NCBI GenBank assembly: GCA_048465415.1
Contig: DBFWLO010000006.1
Coordinates: 173,039 to 237,038, forward strand
Source: Scatosoma sp048465415
Lineage (GTDB): Bacteria > Bacillota > Clostridia > Christensenellales > Borkfalkiaceae
DNA: 64,000 bases
Direction of reading: 5' to 3'
Shown: positions 1 to 9,086 of the stretch, in pieces
Numbering within the stretch: the stretch's first letter is position 1
Layout of the letters: each line of letters begins with the position of its first letter
Notes under the pieces: model-generated
Databases searched by the model: none
Told to the model about the DNA's origin: nothing
The model's input: the letters and a program-made list of their open reading frames with translations, nothing else
Translations under genes and position numbers: made by a program

Positions 1-1
1 A

Positions 2-106
2 TTTTGCGGCTGCTGCAAGAAGGAAGCTCTCTATCCCTGTGCGCGCGCGGCAAACAGGTATCAAAGCGGTTATATCCGCATCGCCGTGCTGCGCGGCCGT
101 TCGTGA
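2..106 (+). CDS. C-terminal end of an unidentified protein (partial)
   Basis: The window opens inside a reading frame that ends with TGA at 104-106. The visible 34 residues are cysteine-rich at the start (FCGCCKKEALYPC) and end in a basic tail. Codon choice resembles the neighbouring genes, but a competing frame stays open to about 173, so the assignment is tentative. No family can be recognised from so short a piece. Confidence 0.3.
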   Translation, partial: FCGCCKKEALYPCARAANRYQSGYIRIAVLRGRS

Positions 107-310
107 GGGAACGGCGTAAGGAAACGGAAAAACTTTTCGACAGGAATAGTAAATTCGGCTTTTTTTTCACAGGAGAGGGATAGTACGGTCTTTTTTCGGA
201 GAAAGGGCCTTTTTTAATAGATGAAAATCATATAGCGGCGGGAAGGGTGTACCGCGCGATCCGATGCGATTGGAAAACGATGAAAACTTTAACGAGGAAG
301 TGGAACAGCC
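107..310. other. Intergenic region before the ABC transporter
   Basis: About 200 bases without a convincing gene. It contains several T-runs and a ribosome binding site (GAGGAAG) just before 311. I see no clean terminator hairpin and no -35/-10 pair I would defend. Confidence 0.4.
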
Positions 311-1006
311 ATGAGCAACATCGAAGTGAAGAACCTGAAAAAAATATACGGCGGCGCGCAGAATCCGGTTACGGCGCTTTGGGACGTGTCATTCGGTCTG
401 GACTTGGGCGAATTTGTCGTCATACTCGGCCCCTCGGGGAGCGGCAAGAGCACTCTTCTCAATATTTTGGGGGGAATGGATTCGGCGACGGAGGGCAGCG
501 TGGAAGTCGCGGGCAGAGATATCGTCGCGTTTACGGAAAAACAGCTGGTTTCCTATCGTAAGAACGACATCGGTTTCGTCTTTCAATTTTATAATCTGAT
601 GCAGAATTTAACCGCGCTCGAAAACGTCGCGCTTTCGGAAGGCGAAGGAGGCATGGACGCGGCGGAGGCGCTCAGACTCGTCGGTTTAGAAGGAAGAATG
701 AATAATTTCCCCGCCCAGCTTTCGGGCGGAGAACAGCAGCGCGTCGCCATTGCCCGCGCCGTCGTGAAAAATCCGAAACTTCTTCTCTGCGACGAGCCTA
801 CCGGCGCACTCGACAGCGGCACGGGAAAAAATATCGTGGCTCTGCTTTTGTCGCTCGCCAAAAAGAAGGACAAAACTATCGTCGTAGTCACGCATAACGC
901 CAAGCTCGCCGAGGTGGCGGACCGCGTTGTGCGGCTCTCCGACGGAAGGATCGTCGGGGACGAGAGAATCGCGGCTCCCAAATCGCCGGAGGAGATAAAC
1001 TGGTGA
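311..1006 (+). CDS. ABC transporter ATP-binding protein (MacB/LolD type)
   Basis: A 231-residue cytoplasmic ATPase that powers the FtsX-type permease encoded immediately downstream. The sequence shows Walker A GPSGSGKST (residues 40-48), Q-loop Q92, the signature LSGGEQQ (138-144), Walker B LLLCDEPTGAL (157-167) and a switch histidine in VVVTHN. This is the usual layout and length of the MacB/LolD/BceA branch, which work with permeases that do mechanical or export work rather than import. The start is set by GAGGAAG upstream of ATG 311. Its stop codon overlaps the start of the permease, so the two are translationally coupled. The substrate is unknown; antimicrobial peptide export or lipoprotein release are both possible. 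Confidence 0.9.
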   Translation: MSNIEVKNLKKIYGGAQNPVTALWDVSFGLDLGEFVVILGPSGSGKSTLLNILGGMDSATEGSVEVAGRDIVAFTEKQLVSYRKNDIGFVFQFYNLMQNLTALENVALSEGEGGMDAAEALRLVGLEGRMNNFPAQLSGGEQQRVAIARAVVKNPKLLLCDEPTGALDSGTGKNIVALLLSLAKKKDKTIVVVTHNAKLAEVADRVVRLSDGRIVGDERIAAPKSPEEINW

Positions 1007-3372
1007 TGAAATCGGGAAAAATTCTCAGAAAGCTCGCGCGCCGCGAGATGAAGAAGAACCGTCTGCAATTCGTCTCCATGATCGCGATCACGATGCTCGC
1101 CGTAACGCTGTTCTGCGGTTTCCTCTCCAATACCCGGACGTTGAAAAAAGCGGTGGACAGCTATTTTGCTTCTTCCGATCTGTGCGATCTGTGCGTGCAG
1201 ACACAGCTCCTTTCCGCGAAAGATAAGGAGTATTTTTCCTCGTTGGACGCGGAGACGGAATACAGGATCTACGCCGAAGGCACGTTCGACAAAGACAGCG
1301 CGAAATTTTACGTCGGGAACAACTCCATTTCCCGGCCGATTCCGCTTCGCGGCGAGCCGGGCGTCATGATCGCGCAAAGGACGGCGGAACTCAACGGTAT
1401 CGAACTCGGCGGTACGGCGACGCTCGGCATCGCTTTCGGTTCCCGGAAATTCGAGATTGCGACGCAGGTGACGGGGTTTATGAACTTTCCCGAGACTGCG
1501 GTCAGTTCCTCGGCCATAGCCGTCTGTATCTCCGAAGAAAAATTCGAGGCGATGGTCAAAGAGATATTTCCGCTCGGGATCAAAGCCTCGGCCTTATATA
1601 ACCAGGCGCTCATCAAAACGGACTCGCCCGACGCTTTGAAAGAGGCCGTGACCGAACATTTCCTCGGCGACGACAATCTGATTTTCATTTACGACAGAAG
1701 CAGTATGGAAGCGCCCGTGCTGCTCGACGGCGAGATTTCCCAGAGCCGAAAAATGCTCTATGTTTTTCCCGTTATTTTTCTGCTCGTGTCGGTGTTCGTT
1801 ATTCTCACCACCGTCAACCGTCTGATTCTCGACGAACGCACGGAAATAGGCACTTTGAAAGGTTTAGGTTTCGGCGAAGGGGAAATTCTCCGTCATTACG
1901 CCAGTTTCGGCGGCGTGCTCTGTCTCTTCGGCGGCCTGGCGGGTGCGTTGATCGGGCCGTTTATCGTCCCTACCGTCATGAAGGTAAAATATCAGCTCGT
2001 CTACAATCTGGCATTTCCCGCTTTTCCGTCTTTCGACCTGTTGGGCAGTATTCTCGCCGTGGCGGTCGTCTCCGCGCTCGCTGCGGTCATCAGCGTACTC
2101 GTATGCAAGGGCGTCGTACGGGAGAAGCCCGCCGAGTGTATGCGCCCCGCCGTACCCAAAGACAACCTGTTTTTAAGACTGAGCAAGCGCAGAAAACTCA
2201 GCAAAAGACAGGCGCGAAAGGTAAGGAAGGTAGCGGTGGGGGAAGTCGCCGCGGCGTCCGCCGTGGGAAAAAACGCTTCGGGCACCCGGAAACGCAAAAG
2301 CGCGGTGTTGTCTTTGAAAATGGCGGCGCGCAACGTCGCGATCAAGCCGGTGCGGGCGCTGATGACGGTCATCGGTATCACGGGCTGCGTGGCGCTTTTG
2401 ATGTGCGCGTTCGGTATCGGCGACACCGTAGATAACAGTTTGCGCACGGAGCTTTATAAACAGTTCACTTACGACGTGTCGACGCCGTACACTTCCGACG
2501 ATTTCGAGGAGCGTATGCAGAAGCTCGTCGGGGACGGGACGATAGACTCCTTCGAGACGTATAAAATCCATTATATGACTGCGGCGGCGGGGGAGGCGAG
2601 CAAGGACATCAAGGTCTATAATTTTTCGCCCGGCATGAAAATGACCACCATCGATACGAGCGGCGGGAATGTGGTGATCTCCAAATCCGTCGCGGAATTT
2701 CTGCATCTGAAAAAAGGCGGAAAATTTTCTCTTTATGCCGGTTCGCAGAGCTTCGAGTTCACGGCGGGCGAGATTGTCGACTCCGCGCTCACCAAAGGCG
2801 TATTTTTAGAAACGGACGCGTTTAAAGATCTCTACGGTACGCCCTCGGCTTGGATCCGGGCGGAGAAGGTGGACGAAGCGCTGCTCGAAAAAATCAACGA
2901 GATCAGCGGCACGCAGCAGGCGTCCAGCGTGGCGGACATGTGGGACTATGTGGAAGAAAAAGTCTCGTCGATAAACGCCATGAAATATACATTGATGATC
3001 TTCGCCATTCTCCTCTCCGTCGTCGTATTATATAATCTTTCTCTGCTCAATATCAATGAACGGACGCGAGACATCGCCACTTTGAAAGTATTAGGATTTA
3101 CGCGCGGAGAAATCGCTCGCAGCCTGCTGTTCGAAATCATGCTTCTGACGCTCGTGGGTACGGCCTGCGGCCTGCTGCTCGGTTATCCGCTCACCTATCT
3201 GGTGTTGAGCATCAATCAAGTGGAGATCATAAGTTTTCTCTATTATGTAAAACCCATTTCCTACGTCTATTCCGCGCTTCTTTCCGTTCTCACGTCGTTC
3301 GCCATTAATCTCGCGTTCAGCCGGAGTGTCGGCCGTATCAATATGATAGAGTCCTTGAAAAGCGTGGAATGA
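1003..3372 (+). CDS. FtsX-like ABC transporter permease
   Basis: A membrane protein of about 789 residues. It has one N-terminal transmembrane helix (about 22-42), a large extracytoplasmic domain, a three-helix FtsX core (about 251-370), a long basic cytoplasmic linker (about 380-440) and a second copy of the same plan: one helix near 450-470, an outer domain and three helices near 665-780. This duplicated MacB-PCD/FtsX arrangement is typical of about 800-residue Firmicutes permeases paired with a MacB-type ATPase. Translation can begin at GTG 1003 or ATG 1006; the GGAGGAG at 988-994 fits both. The basic linker (KRRKLSKRQARKVRK) is unusually long. Substrate unknown. Confidence 0.87.
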   Translation: MMKSGKILRKLARREMKKNRLQFVSMIAITMLAVTLFCGFLSNTRTLKKAVDSYFASSDLCDLCVQTQLLSAKDKEYFSSLDAETEYRIYAEGTFDKDSAKFYVGNNSISRPIPLRGEPGVMIAQRTAELNGIELGGTATLGIAFGSRKFEIATQVTGFMNFPETAVSSSAIAVCISEEKFEAMVKEIFPLGIKASALYNQALIKTDSPDALKEAVTEHFLGDDNLIFIYDRSSMEAPVLLDGEISQSRKMLYVFPVIFLLVSVFVILTTVNRLILDERTEIGTLKGLGFGEGEILRHYASFGGVLCLFGGLAGALIGPFIVPTVMKVKYQLVYNLAFPAFPSFDLLGSILAVAVVSALAAVISVLVCKGVVREKPAECMRPAVPKDNLFLRLSKRRKLSKRQARKVRKVAVGEVAAASAVGKNASGTRKRKSAVLSLKMAARNVAIKPVRALMTVIGITGCVALLMCAFGIGDTVDNSLRTELYKQFTYDVSTPYTSDDFEERMQKLVGDGTIDSFETYKIHYMTAAAGEASKDIKVYNFSPGMKMTTIDTSGGNVVISKSVAEFLHLKKGGKFSLYAGSQSFEFTAGEIVDSALTKGVFLETDAFKDLYGTPSAWIRAEKVDEALLEKINEISGTQQASSVADMWDYVEEKVSSINAMKYTLMIFAILLSVVVLYNLSLLNINERTRDIATLKVLGFTRGEIARSLLFEIMLLTLVGTACGLLLGYPLTYLVLSINQVEIISFLYYVKPISYVYSALLSVLTSFAINLAFSRSVGRINMIESLKSVE

Positions 3373-3387
3373 TTTTCGGGAAAAAAA

Positions 3388-3416
3388 TTGTCTTTTGCGG
3401 GAAAGGCGCGCATACT
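3388..3416 (+). promoter_or_regulatory. Possible promoter of the DUF308-like gene
   Basis: TTGTCT at 3388 and CATACT at 3411 with a 17-base spacer, about 55 bases before the start codon at 3473. The -10 box is imperfect, so this is a moderate call. Confidence 0.35.
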
Positions 3417-3472
3417 AATAATAGAGTTTCTTTTTCATCATAATAATTCAACAACCCATCGGAGGTAAGTTT

Positions 3473-3952
3473 ATGAAAACATCGGAAAAAGTGATCGCAG
3501 CGATTCTTACCATTGTCCTCGGAGTGCTGTTCATCATCATGAGAAGCAGTGTGATCGGGATCGGCATGACCATACTCGGAGTGGTGCTCATCGTACTCGG
3601 TATTATGAATCTCGTCGATAAACTGGTGGCTCCGGCCGTCGTGAAAATCGTCGTCGGCGCTTTGATTATCGTCTGCGGCTGGACGCTCGTTTCCGCCGTG
3701 CTCTATATCATCGCCGCTCTTTTGATGATCTTCGGGATTTTGCAGCTGTACGCGCGGATCCGGCTTGGCGTAAAGGGCGCGCGCATCGTCGACACCATTC
3801 TCGCCTATTCGTCTCCCATCGTGTGTATACTCATCGCGTTTTTTCTCTTCTTCAACCAGGGCGCGACGGTCAACTGGGTATTCATCGTAGCTGGTATCTT
3901 CACCGTAATCGAAGGCGTTCTCATGCTGGCGGATTCCTTTAAAAGAAAATAG
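3473..3952 (+). CDS. DUF308/HdeD-like small membrane protein
   Basis: A 159-residue, very hydrophobic protein with about five to six predicted membrane helices and short polar loops, ending in a lysine-rich tail (FKRK). The repeated two-helix pattern (for example VIGIGMTILGVVLIVLGIMN followed by a second similar pair) matches the DUF308 family that includes HdeD. No catalytic residues are visible. The start is fixed by GGAGGTAAG before ATG 3473. It appears to be a single-gene unit: a possible promoter lies upstream and a strong terminator directly follows. In known relatives the role is vague (acid or envelope stress), so no function is assigned. Confidence 0.7.
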   Translation: MKTSEKVIAAILTIVLGVLFIIMRSSVIGIGMTILGVVLIVLGIMNLVDKLVAPAVVKIVVGALIIVCGWTLVSAVLYIIAALLMIFGILQLYARIRLGVKGARIVDTILAYSSPIVCILIAFFLFFNQGATVNWVFIVAGIFTVIEGVLMLADSFKRK

Positions 3953-3968
3953 AAAATTAAAGTAAATC

Positions 3969-4010
3969 AAGCCGGCCTTTCCGGGGAAATTCGGAAAGGC
4001 CGGCTTTTTT
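3969..4010 (+). terminator. Rho-independent terminator
   Basis: A 15-base stem (AAGCCGGCCTTTCCG pairing with CGGAAAGGCCGGCTT) with a short loop, followed by a T-run. It closes the transcript of the DUF308-like gene. Confidence 0.9.
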
Positions 4011-4139
4011 TATTATCCCAAAAAACATTTTTGTGCGCCGTCGCTAATAAAGAACGCCGCATAAGGCACATACTTTATAGGCGGGGCGGCCGAAAATATT
4101 TAATATCGAATTTGGAAAACTTTTAAGAAATTTTTCGCG

Positions 4140-4165
4140 TTTGGTTCGTAAAAACGTAAACCAAA
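4140..4165. promoter_or_regulatory. Inverted repeat upstream of sugar operon, possible operator
   Basis: TTTGGTT at 4140-4146 and AACCAAA at 4159-4165 form a 7-base inverted repeat with a 12-base centre, lying just upstream of the -35 box at 4193. The position suits a regulator site, but no matching regulator can be named. Confidence 0.3.
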
Positions 4166-4192
4166 TACGAAGAAATGTTCAATGCGCGGGTA

Positions 4193-4222
4193 TTGATTTC
4201 GACCGTACAACTGCGTTATAAT
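4193..4222 (+). promoter_or_regulatory. Promoter of glycan-use operon 1
   Basis: TTGATT (4193-4198), an 18-base spacer, and a perfect TATAAT (4217-4222). Transcription would begin near 4229. An upstream in-frame ATG at 4221 lies in the -10 box and so cannot be the start of the binding protein, which supports ATG 4287. Confidence 0.7.
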
Positions 4223-4286
4223 GAAACTACAAAAGAAAGAAGAGCATTTCCGCGCGGCGAAAGCGTGCGGAATATCGGGAGGTATT

Positions 4287-5573
4287 ATGAAACGGTTGCT
4301 GACTGGTCTGAGTCTGGTCCTTTCCTTATTTTTATCCGTCAATGCGCTCGCAGCCTGCGGCGGAGGCGATTCCCTTGAGAGCGGAGAGGAGAACGGAAAA
4401 ATCACGCTCCGCTTCTGGAACGGTTTCACCGGTCTGGACGGGGAGTCCATGGACGCGATGATTGACGACTTCAACGCCGAACACGAAGGGGAGATCAAAG
4501 TAGAGGCGGACAAAATGGCGTGGGATACCCTCTTCACCAAGATCACTACCACCAAAACGAATTTAAAGAGCGCGCCGCACATCGTCGCCATGAGCAATTC
4601 GCGCGTGGCGGGCATGGTGGAACGGAAACTTCTGGCGCCGATCGACGACATTTCGGAAGCCCTCGGCGTGAGCGAGGAGGATTATATCTCGTCCGCCTGG
4701 TCGACGGGCGTCCTCGGCGGAAAACGGTACAGCTTCCCGCTCGACGTACACCCTACGGCGATGTATTATAATAAGGAGCTCATCGGCGAGGACGAGATTC
4801 CTTCCACCTGGGAAGAATTTTTAGCGGTATGCAAGGAAAAGACGAATCCCGAAACGGGCGTCTACGGCTTCGCCGTGCCCAGCATGTATTCGATCACCAA
4901 AGATATTTTCGCAAGTATGCTCTTGCAAAACGGCGGCGATCTTTACAATGACGACAATAAGGCCGTCTATAATTCCGAGGCGGGCGTGGAGGCGCTGCAA
5001 TATTTGCACGATCTCATTTACGAGCATGGCGTATCGCCTAAGGACGTGGGCGCAGGGGGGGACTATGTCCTCTTTAAAACGGGTAAGTCGGTGTTCTATT
5101 TCGACGGCCCGTGGATGCTCAATTCCTTTAACCTGATCGAAGGCGACGGAGGAAAGGTAGGCGTGGCGGCGATGCCGGGCGCCGTGGGCGAACAGGGGAT
5201 CTCCTATTCGGGTTCTCACCAGTTCACGCTGATGAGCAACACCGTCAAAGACGAGCGCACCAGAGCGGCGTGCTATACGTTCATCAAGTACGTGCAGCAA
5301 AACTCCGTGACATGGGCGAAAGCCGGACAGGTGCCCGCGCTCAAAACGGTTTTGGAGAGCGAGGAATATCAATCGATCGCGGCTTTGCAGCCGTTTACGC
5401 AAAGCGCGTATAAGGCGGATCTCGGGAAAGCGGACTATAAGTATTTTTACGAAGGCTATAACTACATGGGCGTAGCGGTATCCAATACTCTTTCGGGCAA
5501 ATACGGCGCCAAAGATTCTCTCGACCGTGCGGTAAAGAGCTTTTCCAACTGGATCATAGACAACGGATTTTAA
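4287..5573 (+). CDS. Extracellular sugar-binding lipoprotein of ABC importer
   Basis: A 428-residue family 1 solute-binding protein anchored as a lipoprotein. The signal peptide is MKRLLTGLSLVLSLFLSVNA with lipobox ALAAC, giving acylated Cys24. The mature part starts with ITLRFWNGFTGLDG and has the usual two-lobe features (SFPLDVHPTAMYYNK, the FYFDGPWML region), as in binding proteins for oligosaccharides. The start at ATG 4287 is preferred because CGGGAGG sits 5 bases upstream and the signal peptide starts exactly there. It heads an operon with two permeases and glycosidases, so the ligand is probably a plant-type oligosaccharide containing arabinose or galactose. That ligand is an inference. 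Confidence 0.9.
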   Translation: MKRLLTGLSLVLSLFLSVNALAACGGGDSLESGEENGKITLRFWNGFTGLDGESMDAMIDDFNAEHEGEIKVEADKMAWDTLFTKITTTKTNLKSAPHIVAMSNSRVAGMVERKLLAPIDDISEALGVSEEDYISSAWSTGVLGGKRYSFPLDVHPTAMYYNKELIGEDEIPSTWEEFLAVCKEKTNPETGVYGFAVPSMYSITKDIFASMLLQNGGDLYNDDNKAVYNSEAGVEALQYLHDLIYEHGVSPKDVGAGGDYVLFKTGKSVFYFDGPWMLNSFNLIEGDGGKVGVAAMPGAVGEQGISYSGSHQFTLMSNTVKDERTRAACYTFIKYVQQNSVTWAKAGQVPALKTVLESEEYQSIAALQPFTQSAYKADLGKADYKYFYEGYNYMGVAVSNTLSGKYGAKDSLDRAVKSFSNWIIDNGF

Positions 5574-5585
5574 AAGGTGATTCTT

Positions 5586-6485
5586 ATGAAAAACGGCGCG
5601 AAGGGAAGAGTCGCGGACACGTTGACTTCCTATCTGTTCGTCCTTCCCTATCTGATTTTTTTCATCGTCTTTGCGCTTGTCCCTCTGGTGCTCTGCGTAG
5701 TGCTGAGTTTTTGTCAATGGGACGGTGCTTCCAAGATCGAATGGATAGGTATGCAAAATTATAAACTCTTATTCGGCGCCATCGGCACGGGACAAATCGC
5801 CAAAGAGTTCTGGCAGTCGGTGCTGCACACGCTTTTGTTCGTCGCGGTGCAGATGCCGATTCTGATGATTCTTCCCCTTTTGATCGCCCTGCTCATCAAT
5901 CGTTGTCGAAGAACGGGTAAGTTCTTTATGAGCGCCTTCTATTTTCCGTCTATTCTCTCGGTCGCGACGGTGTGTATCATCTGGTATTTCATGTTCGATA
6001 CCAACGCGGGGATTCTCAATAACTTTTTCAAGGTGAGCATTCCCTGGATCACAAAACAGCCGTTCGCCTGGATTTCCATTTTTATTCTTTCGAGCTGGTG
6101 GGGGATCGGCGGCAATATGGTACTCTATCTCGCGGGGCTTTCCAATGTCTCCAAAGAGTGCCTGGAAGCGGCTTCTTTGGACGGCGCGGGAGCTTGGGCT
6201 TCCTTTATCCATATCACCATGCCGGGGCTCAAAAATACGCTGGTATACGTTCTGACGATGACGACGCTCTCTTGTTTCAACGTTTTCGGACAGCCGAATA
6301 TTTTGACGGCGGGAGGACCGGATTCCACCACGACGGTAGCGATGATGAGCATTTATAACACGGCCTTCGGCGGCAGTAAATTCGGCCGCGCCTGCGCGAT
6401 GTCCCTTCTCGTGGCGCTGATCATGGTGGCGTTTACGGTAAGTTCGTATAAATTGCAGACGGCTAAGGATAAGGAGGGCATGTGA
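5586..6485 (+). CDS. Sugar ABC transporter permease, MalF/UgpA type
   Basis: A 299-residue inner-membrane permease with six predicted helices. The EAA loop that contacts the ATPase reads EAASLDGAGAWASFIHITMP, the classic carbohydrate-uptake signature. The preferred start is ATG 5586, with AAAGGTG immediately upstream; a GTG at 5577 would overlap that ribosome binding site. It lies 12 bases after the binding protein and its stop is directly followed by the second permease. No ATPase gene occurs in the cluster, so a shared MsmX-type ATPase encoded elsewhere is likely, as is common in Firmicutes. Confidence 0.9.
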   Translation: MKNGAKGRVADTLTSYLFVLPYLIFFIVFALVPLVLCVVLSFCQWDGASKIEWIGMQNYKLLFGAIGTGQIAKEFWQSVLHTLLFVAVQMPILMILPLLIALLINRCRRTGKFFMSAFYFPSILSVATVCIIWYFMFDTNAGILNNFFKVSIPWITKQPFAWISIFILSSWWGIGGNMVLYLAGLSNVSKECLEAASLDGAGAWASFIHITMPGLKNTLVYVLTMTTLSCFNVFGQPNILTAGGPDSTTTVAMMSIYNTAFGGSKFGRACAMSLLVALIMVAFTVSSYKLQTAKDKEGM

Positions 6486-6486
6486 G

Positions 6487-7368
6487 ATGAAGGTTTCCCA
6501 AACGCTCTCCGAACGGATCTCGCGGCTCAAAAGGCGGGGGTGGAGACGCTGCGTAAGCTCCGTGTGTGTCTTTGCCGCGCTGATATTCCTGCTTATCGTT
6601 ATTTTTCTGCCCACGCTTTGGGGGCTTTCTACCTCGTTCAAATACGAAGACGACGTATTCGAGACGATCACCTCCTTTCTGCCCGGGCGCTGGACGATCG
6701 AGAATTATACACACGTTTTCAATAACCCCTATACGCCCATTATGCGCTGGTTTTTCAACAGCGTGAAAATCGTGATCGTCTATGTGATTTTGTATCTTCT
6801 TATCACGTCTTTGGCGGCGTTCGGGTTTTCCCGGCTCCGTTTCAAAGGCCGGGAGACGCTGTTTTGGATCTGTCTTTCCTCGATGATGGTTCCCGGAGTC
6901 ATCAATATGATTCCCAACTATGTCATCATCTATAACCTCAATCTCATCGACAATATGTTCGCGATGGTGCTGCCCGGGCTTTCGGGCGTGTTCGGCGTAT
7001 TTCTGCTCCGGCAGTTCATGACGGGGATCCCCAAAGAGTACGACGAGGCGGCAAAGATCGACGGGGCGGGAAAATTCCGGATCTATTTCAATATCATTCT
7101 GCCCATGTGTGTGCCCGCGTTGGTAACGCTCGCCATTTTCTCCTTCCAGGGCAACTGGAATGATTATATCTGGCCGCTCATGGTGACGAATCAACCGGAA
7201 ACGCGCACGCTGACCGCAGGCATGTCTACGTTCATCGAGAGATATGCGCATCAATACGGCAAATTGATGGCGGGGGCGATGGCGAGCGCCGTACCCGTTC
7301 TCGCGGTTTTTCTGGTCGGACAAAAATATTTCATTCGCGGCATTTCTTTGGGAGGCATTAAAGGATAA
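6487..7368 (+). CDS. Sugar ABC transporter permease, MalG/UgpE type
   Basis: A 293-residue partner permease with six helices. The EAA loop EAAKIDGAGKFRIYFNIILP lies in the last third, and the protein ends with FIRGISLGGIKG, the usual C-terminal motif of MalG-type subunits. AAGGAGG just before ATG 6487 fixes the start, one base after the stop of the first permease. It forms the membrane channel with the preceding gene product. Confidence 0.9.
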   Translation: MKVSQTLSERISRLKRRGWRRCVSSVCVFAALIFLLIVIFLPTLWGLSTSFKYEDDVFETITSFLPGRWTIENYTHVFNNPYTPIMRWFFNSVKIVIVYVILYLLITSLAAFGFSRLRFKGRETLFWICLSSMMVPGVINMIPNYVIIYNLNLIDNMFAMVLPGLSGVFGVFLLRQFMTGIPKEYDEAAKIDGAGKFRIYFNIILPMCVPALVTLAIFSFQGNWNDYIWPLMVTNQPETRTLTAGMSTFIERYAHQYGKLMAGAMASAVPVLAVFLVGQKYFIRGISLGGIKG

Positions 7369-7373
7369 ACGAT

Positions 7374-9074
7374 ATGCAGACGGCAAACAATTACGGAAAA
7401 ATGTGCCCGAATCCCGCATTCGAGCGCAAAGATTATGTGTTTCTCACCGGAGAATGGAAGTTTTCTTTTTCTCCGGCGGAAGGCGAACCGATATTCGATA
7501 AAAAGATCGTCGTACCGTATTCTTACGAGAGCGAAGCGAGCGGGATCGGCGACAAGAGCATGCACGAATGTGTCTGGTACGAACGGGAATTCGACGTGAA
7601 GCCGCACAGAGGCAAAATCCTCCTCCGGTTCGAGGGTGTGGATTACCGGAGTTTTATCTATGTAAACGGCGTGTATGCGGGAGAACACCGCGGCGGATAT
7701 ACGGCTTTCGCGCTCGACATTACCAAACTTGTCAAGGAAGGTGCGAATACACTGCGCGTGAAAGTGCTCGACGATTTCAGCCGTTCGCAGCTGCGCGGCA
7801 AACAGCGGTGCAAGTCGGAAAGTTACGATTGCTGGTACGTGCAGACGACGGGGATCTGGAAACCGGTATGGCTGGAATACTGCGGCGAAACGCTGCTCCG
7901 GGAAATAAACTTTTATCCCGCCAACGACGGAAACGTCCTCTTCGAAGGGGAAACGGACGGGGACGCGGAGACGGAAATCGAGATTTTTGAGGCTGAAAAA
8001 AGTCTTTGCACCCTGCGCGTTCGGTCGAAAAACGGAAAGTTTCAAGACCGTTTTCAGATAGATTCGCCCAAGCTCTGGTCGTTCGACAGTCCGTTTTTAT
8101 ATAAGGCGAGGGTGCGGACGGCAGGAGAACCCGCCGACGAAGTGTATACCTATTTTGCCTTCCGGGAAGTAAAGACGGACGAAAAAGGCGTGTATATCAA
8201 CGGCGAACGGGTATATCTGCGCATGGTTCTCGCGCAGGGTTACTGGGAAAAGACGATGCTTACCGCGCCCGACGAGGACGCGCTCGAAAAAGACGTAAAG
8301 CTCGCGAAACAGCTCGGTTTCAACGGTATGCGCATGCATCAGAAAGTCGAAAGTCATATTTTCTATTATCTTTGCGATAAACTCGGCATGTACGTTTGGG
8401 GGGAAATCCCCAGCGCTTACGAATACAGCGAGCGTATGAAACGGGAGTTCGGCGCGGATTGTCTGGAAATCGTAGCGGCGCTCAAAGCGCATCCGTCGGT
8501 GATCGCGTGGGTGATCTTCAACGAATCCTGGGGGATTCCGAAAATCAAAAACGACCGGGAATGTCAAAAATTCGTGGAGGGGATCCAGGAAAAAGTGCGT
8601 GCGGCCGACCCCACGCGGCTCATCGTCATCAACGACGGCTGGCATCAGCTCAACGGAGATCTCCTGACTTTGCACGAGTACGAGCAGGACGCCGAAGTGC
8701 TGACGCGGGAATATCGGGATAAGAATTACGTCGTGGAAGAGAAACTGATCAACCAGAACCGCTGGGGGAAAAGTTTTGCGGATAATTATACATACTCTCA
8801 CCAGGCGGTGCTCATTTCCGAGTTCGGCGGTGTGGCGATGGTCTGCGACGATGGCTGGGGGTACGGAACGAAGGCGGAAGACATAGAGGAATACCGTCTG
8901 CGGGTGACGAAACTGGTGTCCGCATTGAAAAACATCGATTATCTGGCGGGCTTTTGTTATACGCAGCTGACGGACGTACAGCAGGAGACGAACGGACTTT
9001 TAACGATAGACAGGACGCCGAAACTGCCCCCCGAATGTATCCGCCGGATTTTCGCGGCGGAAGAGCGCGCGTAA
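7374..9074 (+). CDS. Glycoside hydrolase family 2 enzyme (beta-galactosidase/glucuronidase-like)
   Basis: A 566-residue cytosolic enzyme without a signal peptide. It has the GH2 order of domains: an N-terminal jelly-roll sugar-binding domain (about 20-170, with FEGVDYRSFIYVNG), an immunoglobulin-like domain (about 175-265) and a TIM barrel (about 270-560). The acid/base Glu384 lies in IFNESWG and the nucleophile Glu483 in ISEFGG, both intact. It is short for a LacZ (about 1000 residues) and closer in size to beta-glucuronidases and exo-beta-glycosidases. Five bases separate it from the permease gene, so it probably degrades the imported oligosaccharide. The precise glycan cannot be deduced. 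Confidence 0.87.
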   Translation: MQTANNYGKMCPNPAFERKDYVFLTGEWKFSFSPAEGEPIFDKKIVVPYSYESEASGIGDKSMHECVWYEREFDVKPHRGKILLRFEGVDYRSFIYVNGVYAGEHRGGYTAFALDITKLVKEGANTLRVKVLDDFSRSQLRGKQRCKSESYDCWYVQTTGIWKPVWLEYCGETLLREINFYPANDGNVLFEGETDGDAETEIEIFEAEKSLCTLRVRSKNGKFQDRFQIDSPKLWSFDSPFLYKARVRTAGEPADEVYTYFAFREVKTDEKGVYINGERVYLRMVLAQGYWEKTMLTAPDEDALEKDVKLAKQLGFNGMRMHQKVESHIFYYLCDKLGMYVWGEIPSAYEYSERMKREFGADCLEIVAALKAHPSVIAWVIFNESWGIPKIKNDRECQKFVEGIQEKVRAADPTRLIVINDGWHQLNGDLLTLHEYEQDAEVLTREYRDKNYVVEEKLINQNRWGKSFADNYTYSHQAVLISEFGGVAMVCDDGWGYGTKAEDIEEYRLRVTKLVSALKNIDYLAGFCYTQLTDVQQETNGLLTIDRTPKLPPECIRRIFAAEERA

Positions 9075-9086
9075 GGAGGAAAGACC

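Noticed and set aside
4221..4286. Upstream extension of the first sugar-binding lipoprotein
   Set aside because: The ATG at 4221 lies inside the -10 box; ATG 4287 has a ribosome binding site and begins a perfect lipoprotein signal peptide.
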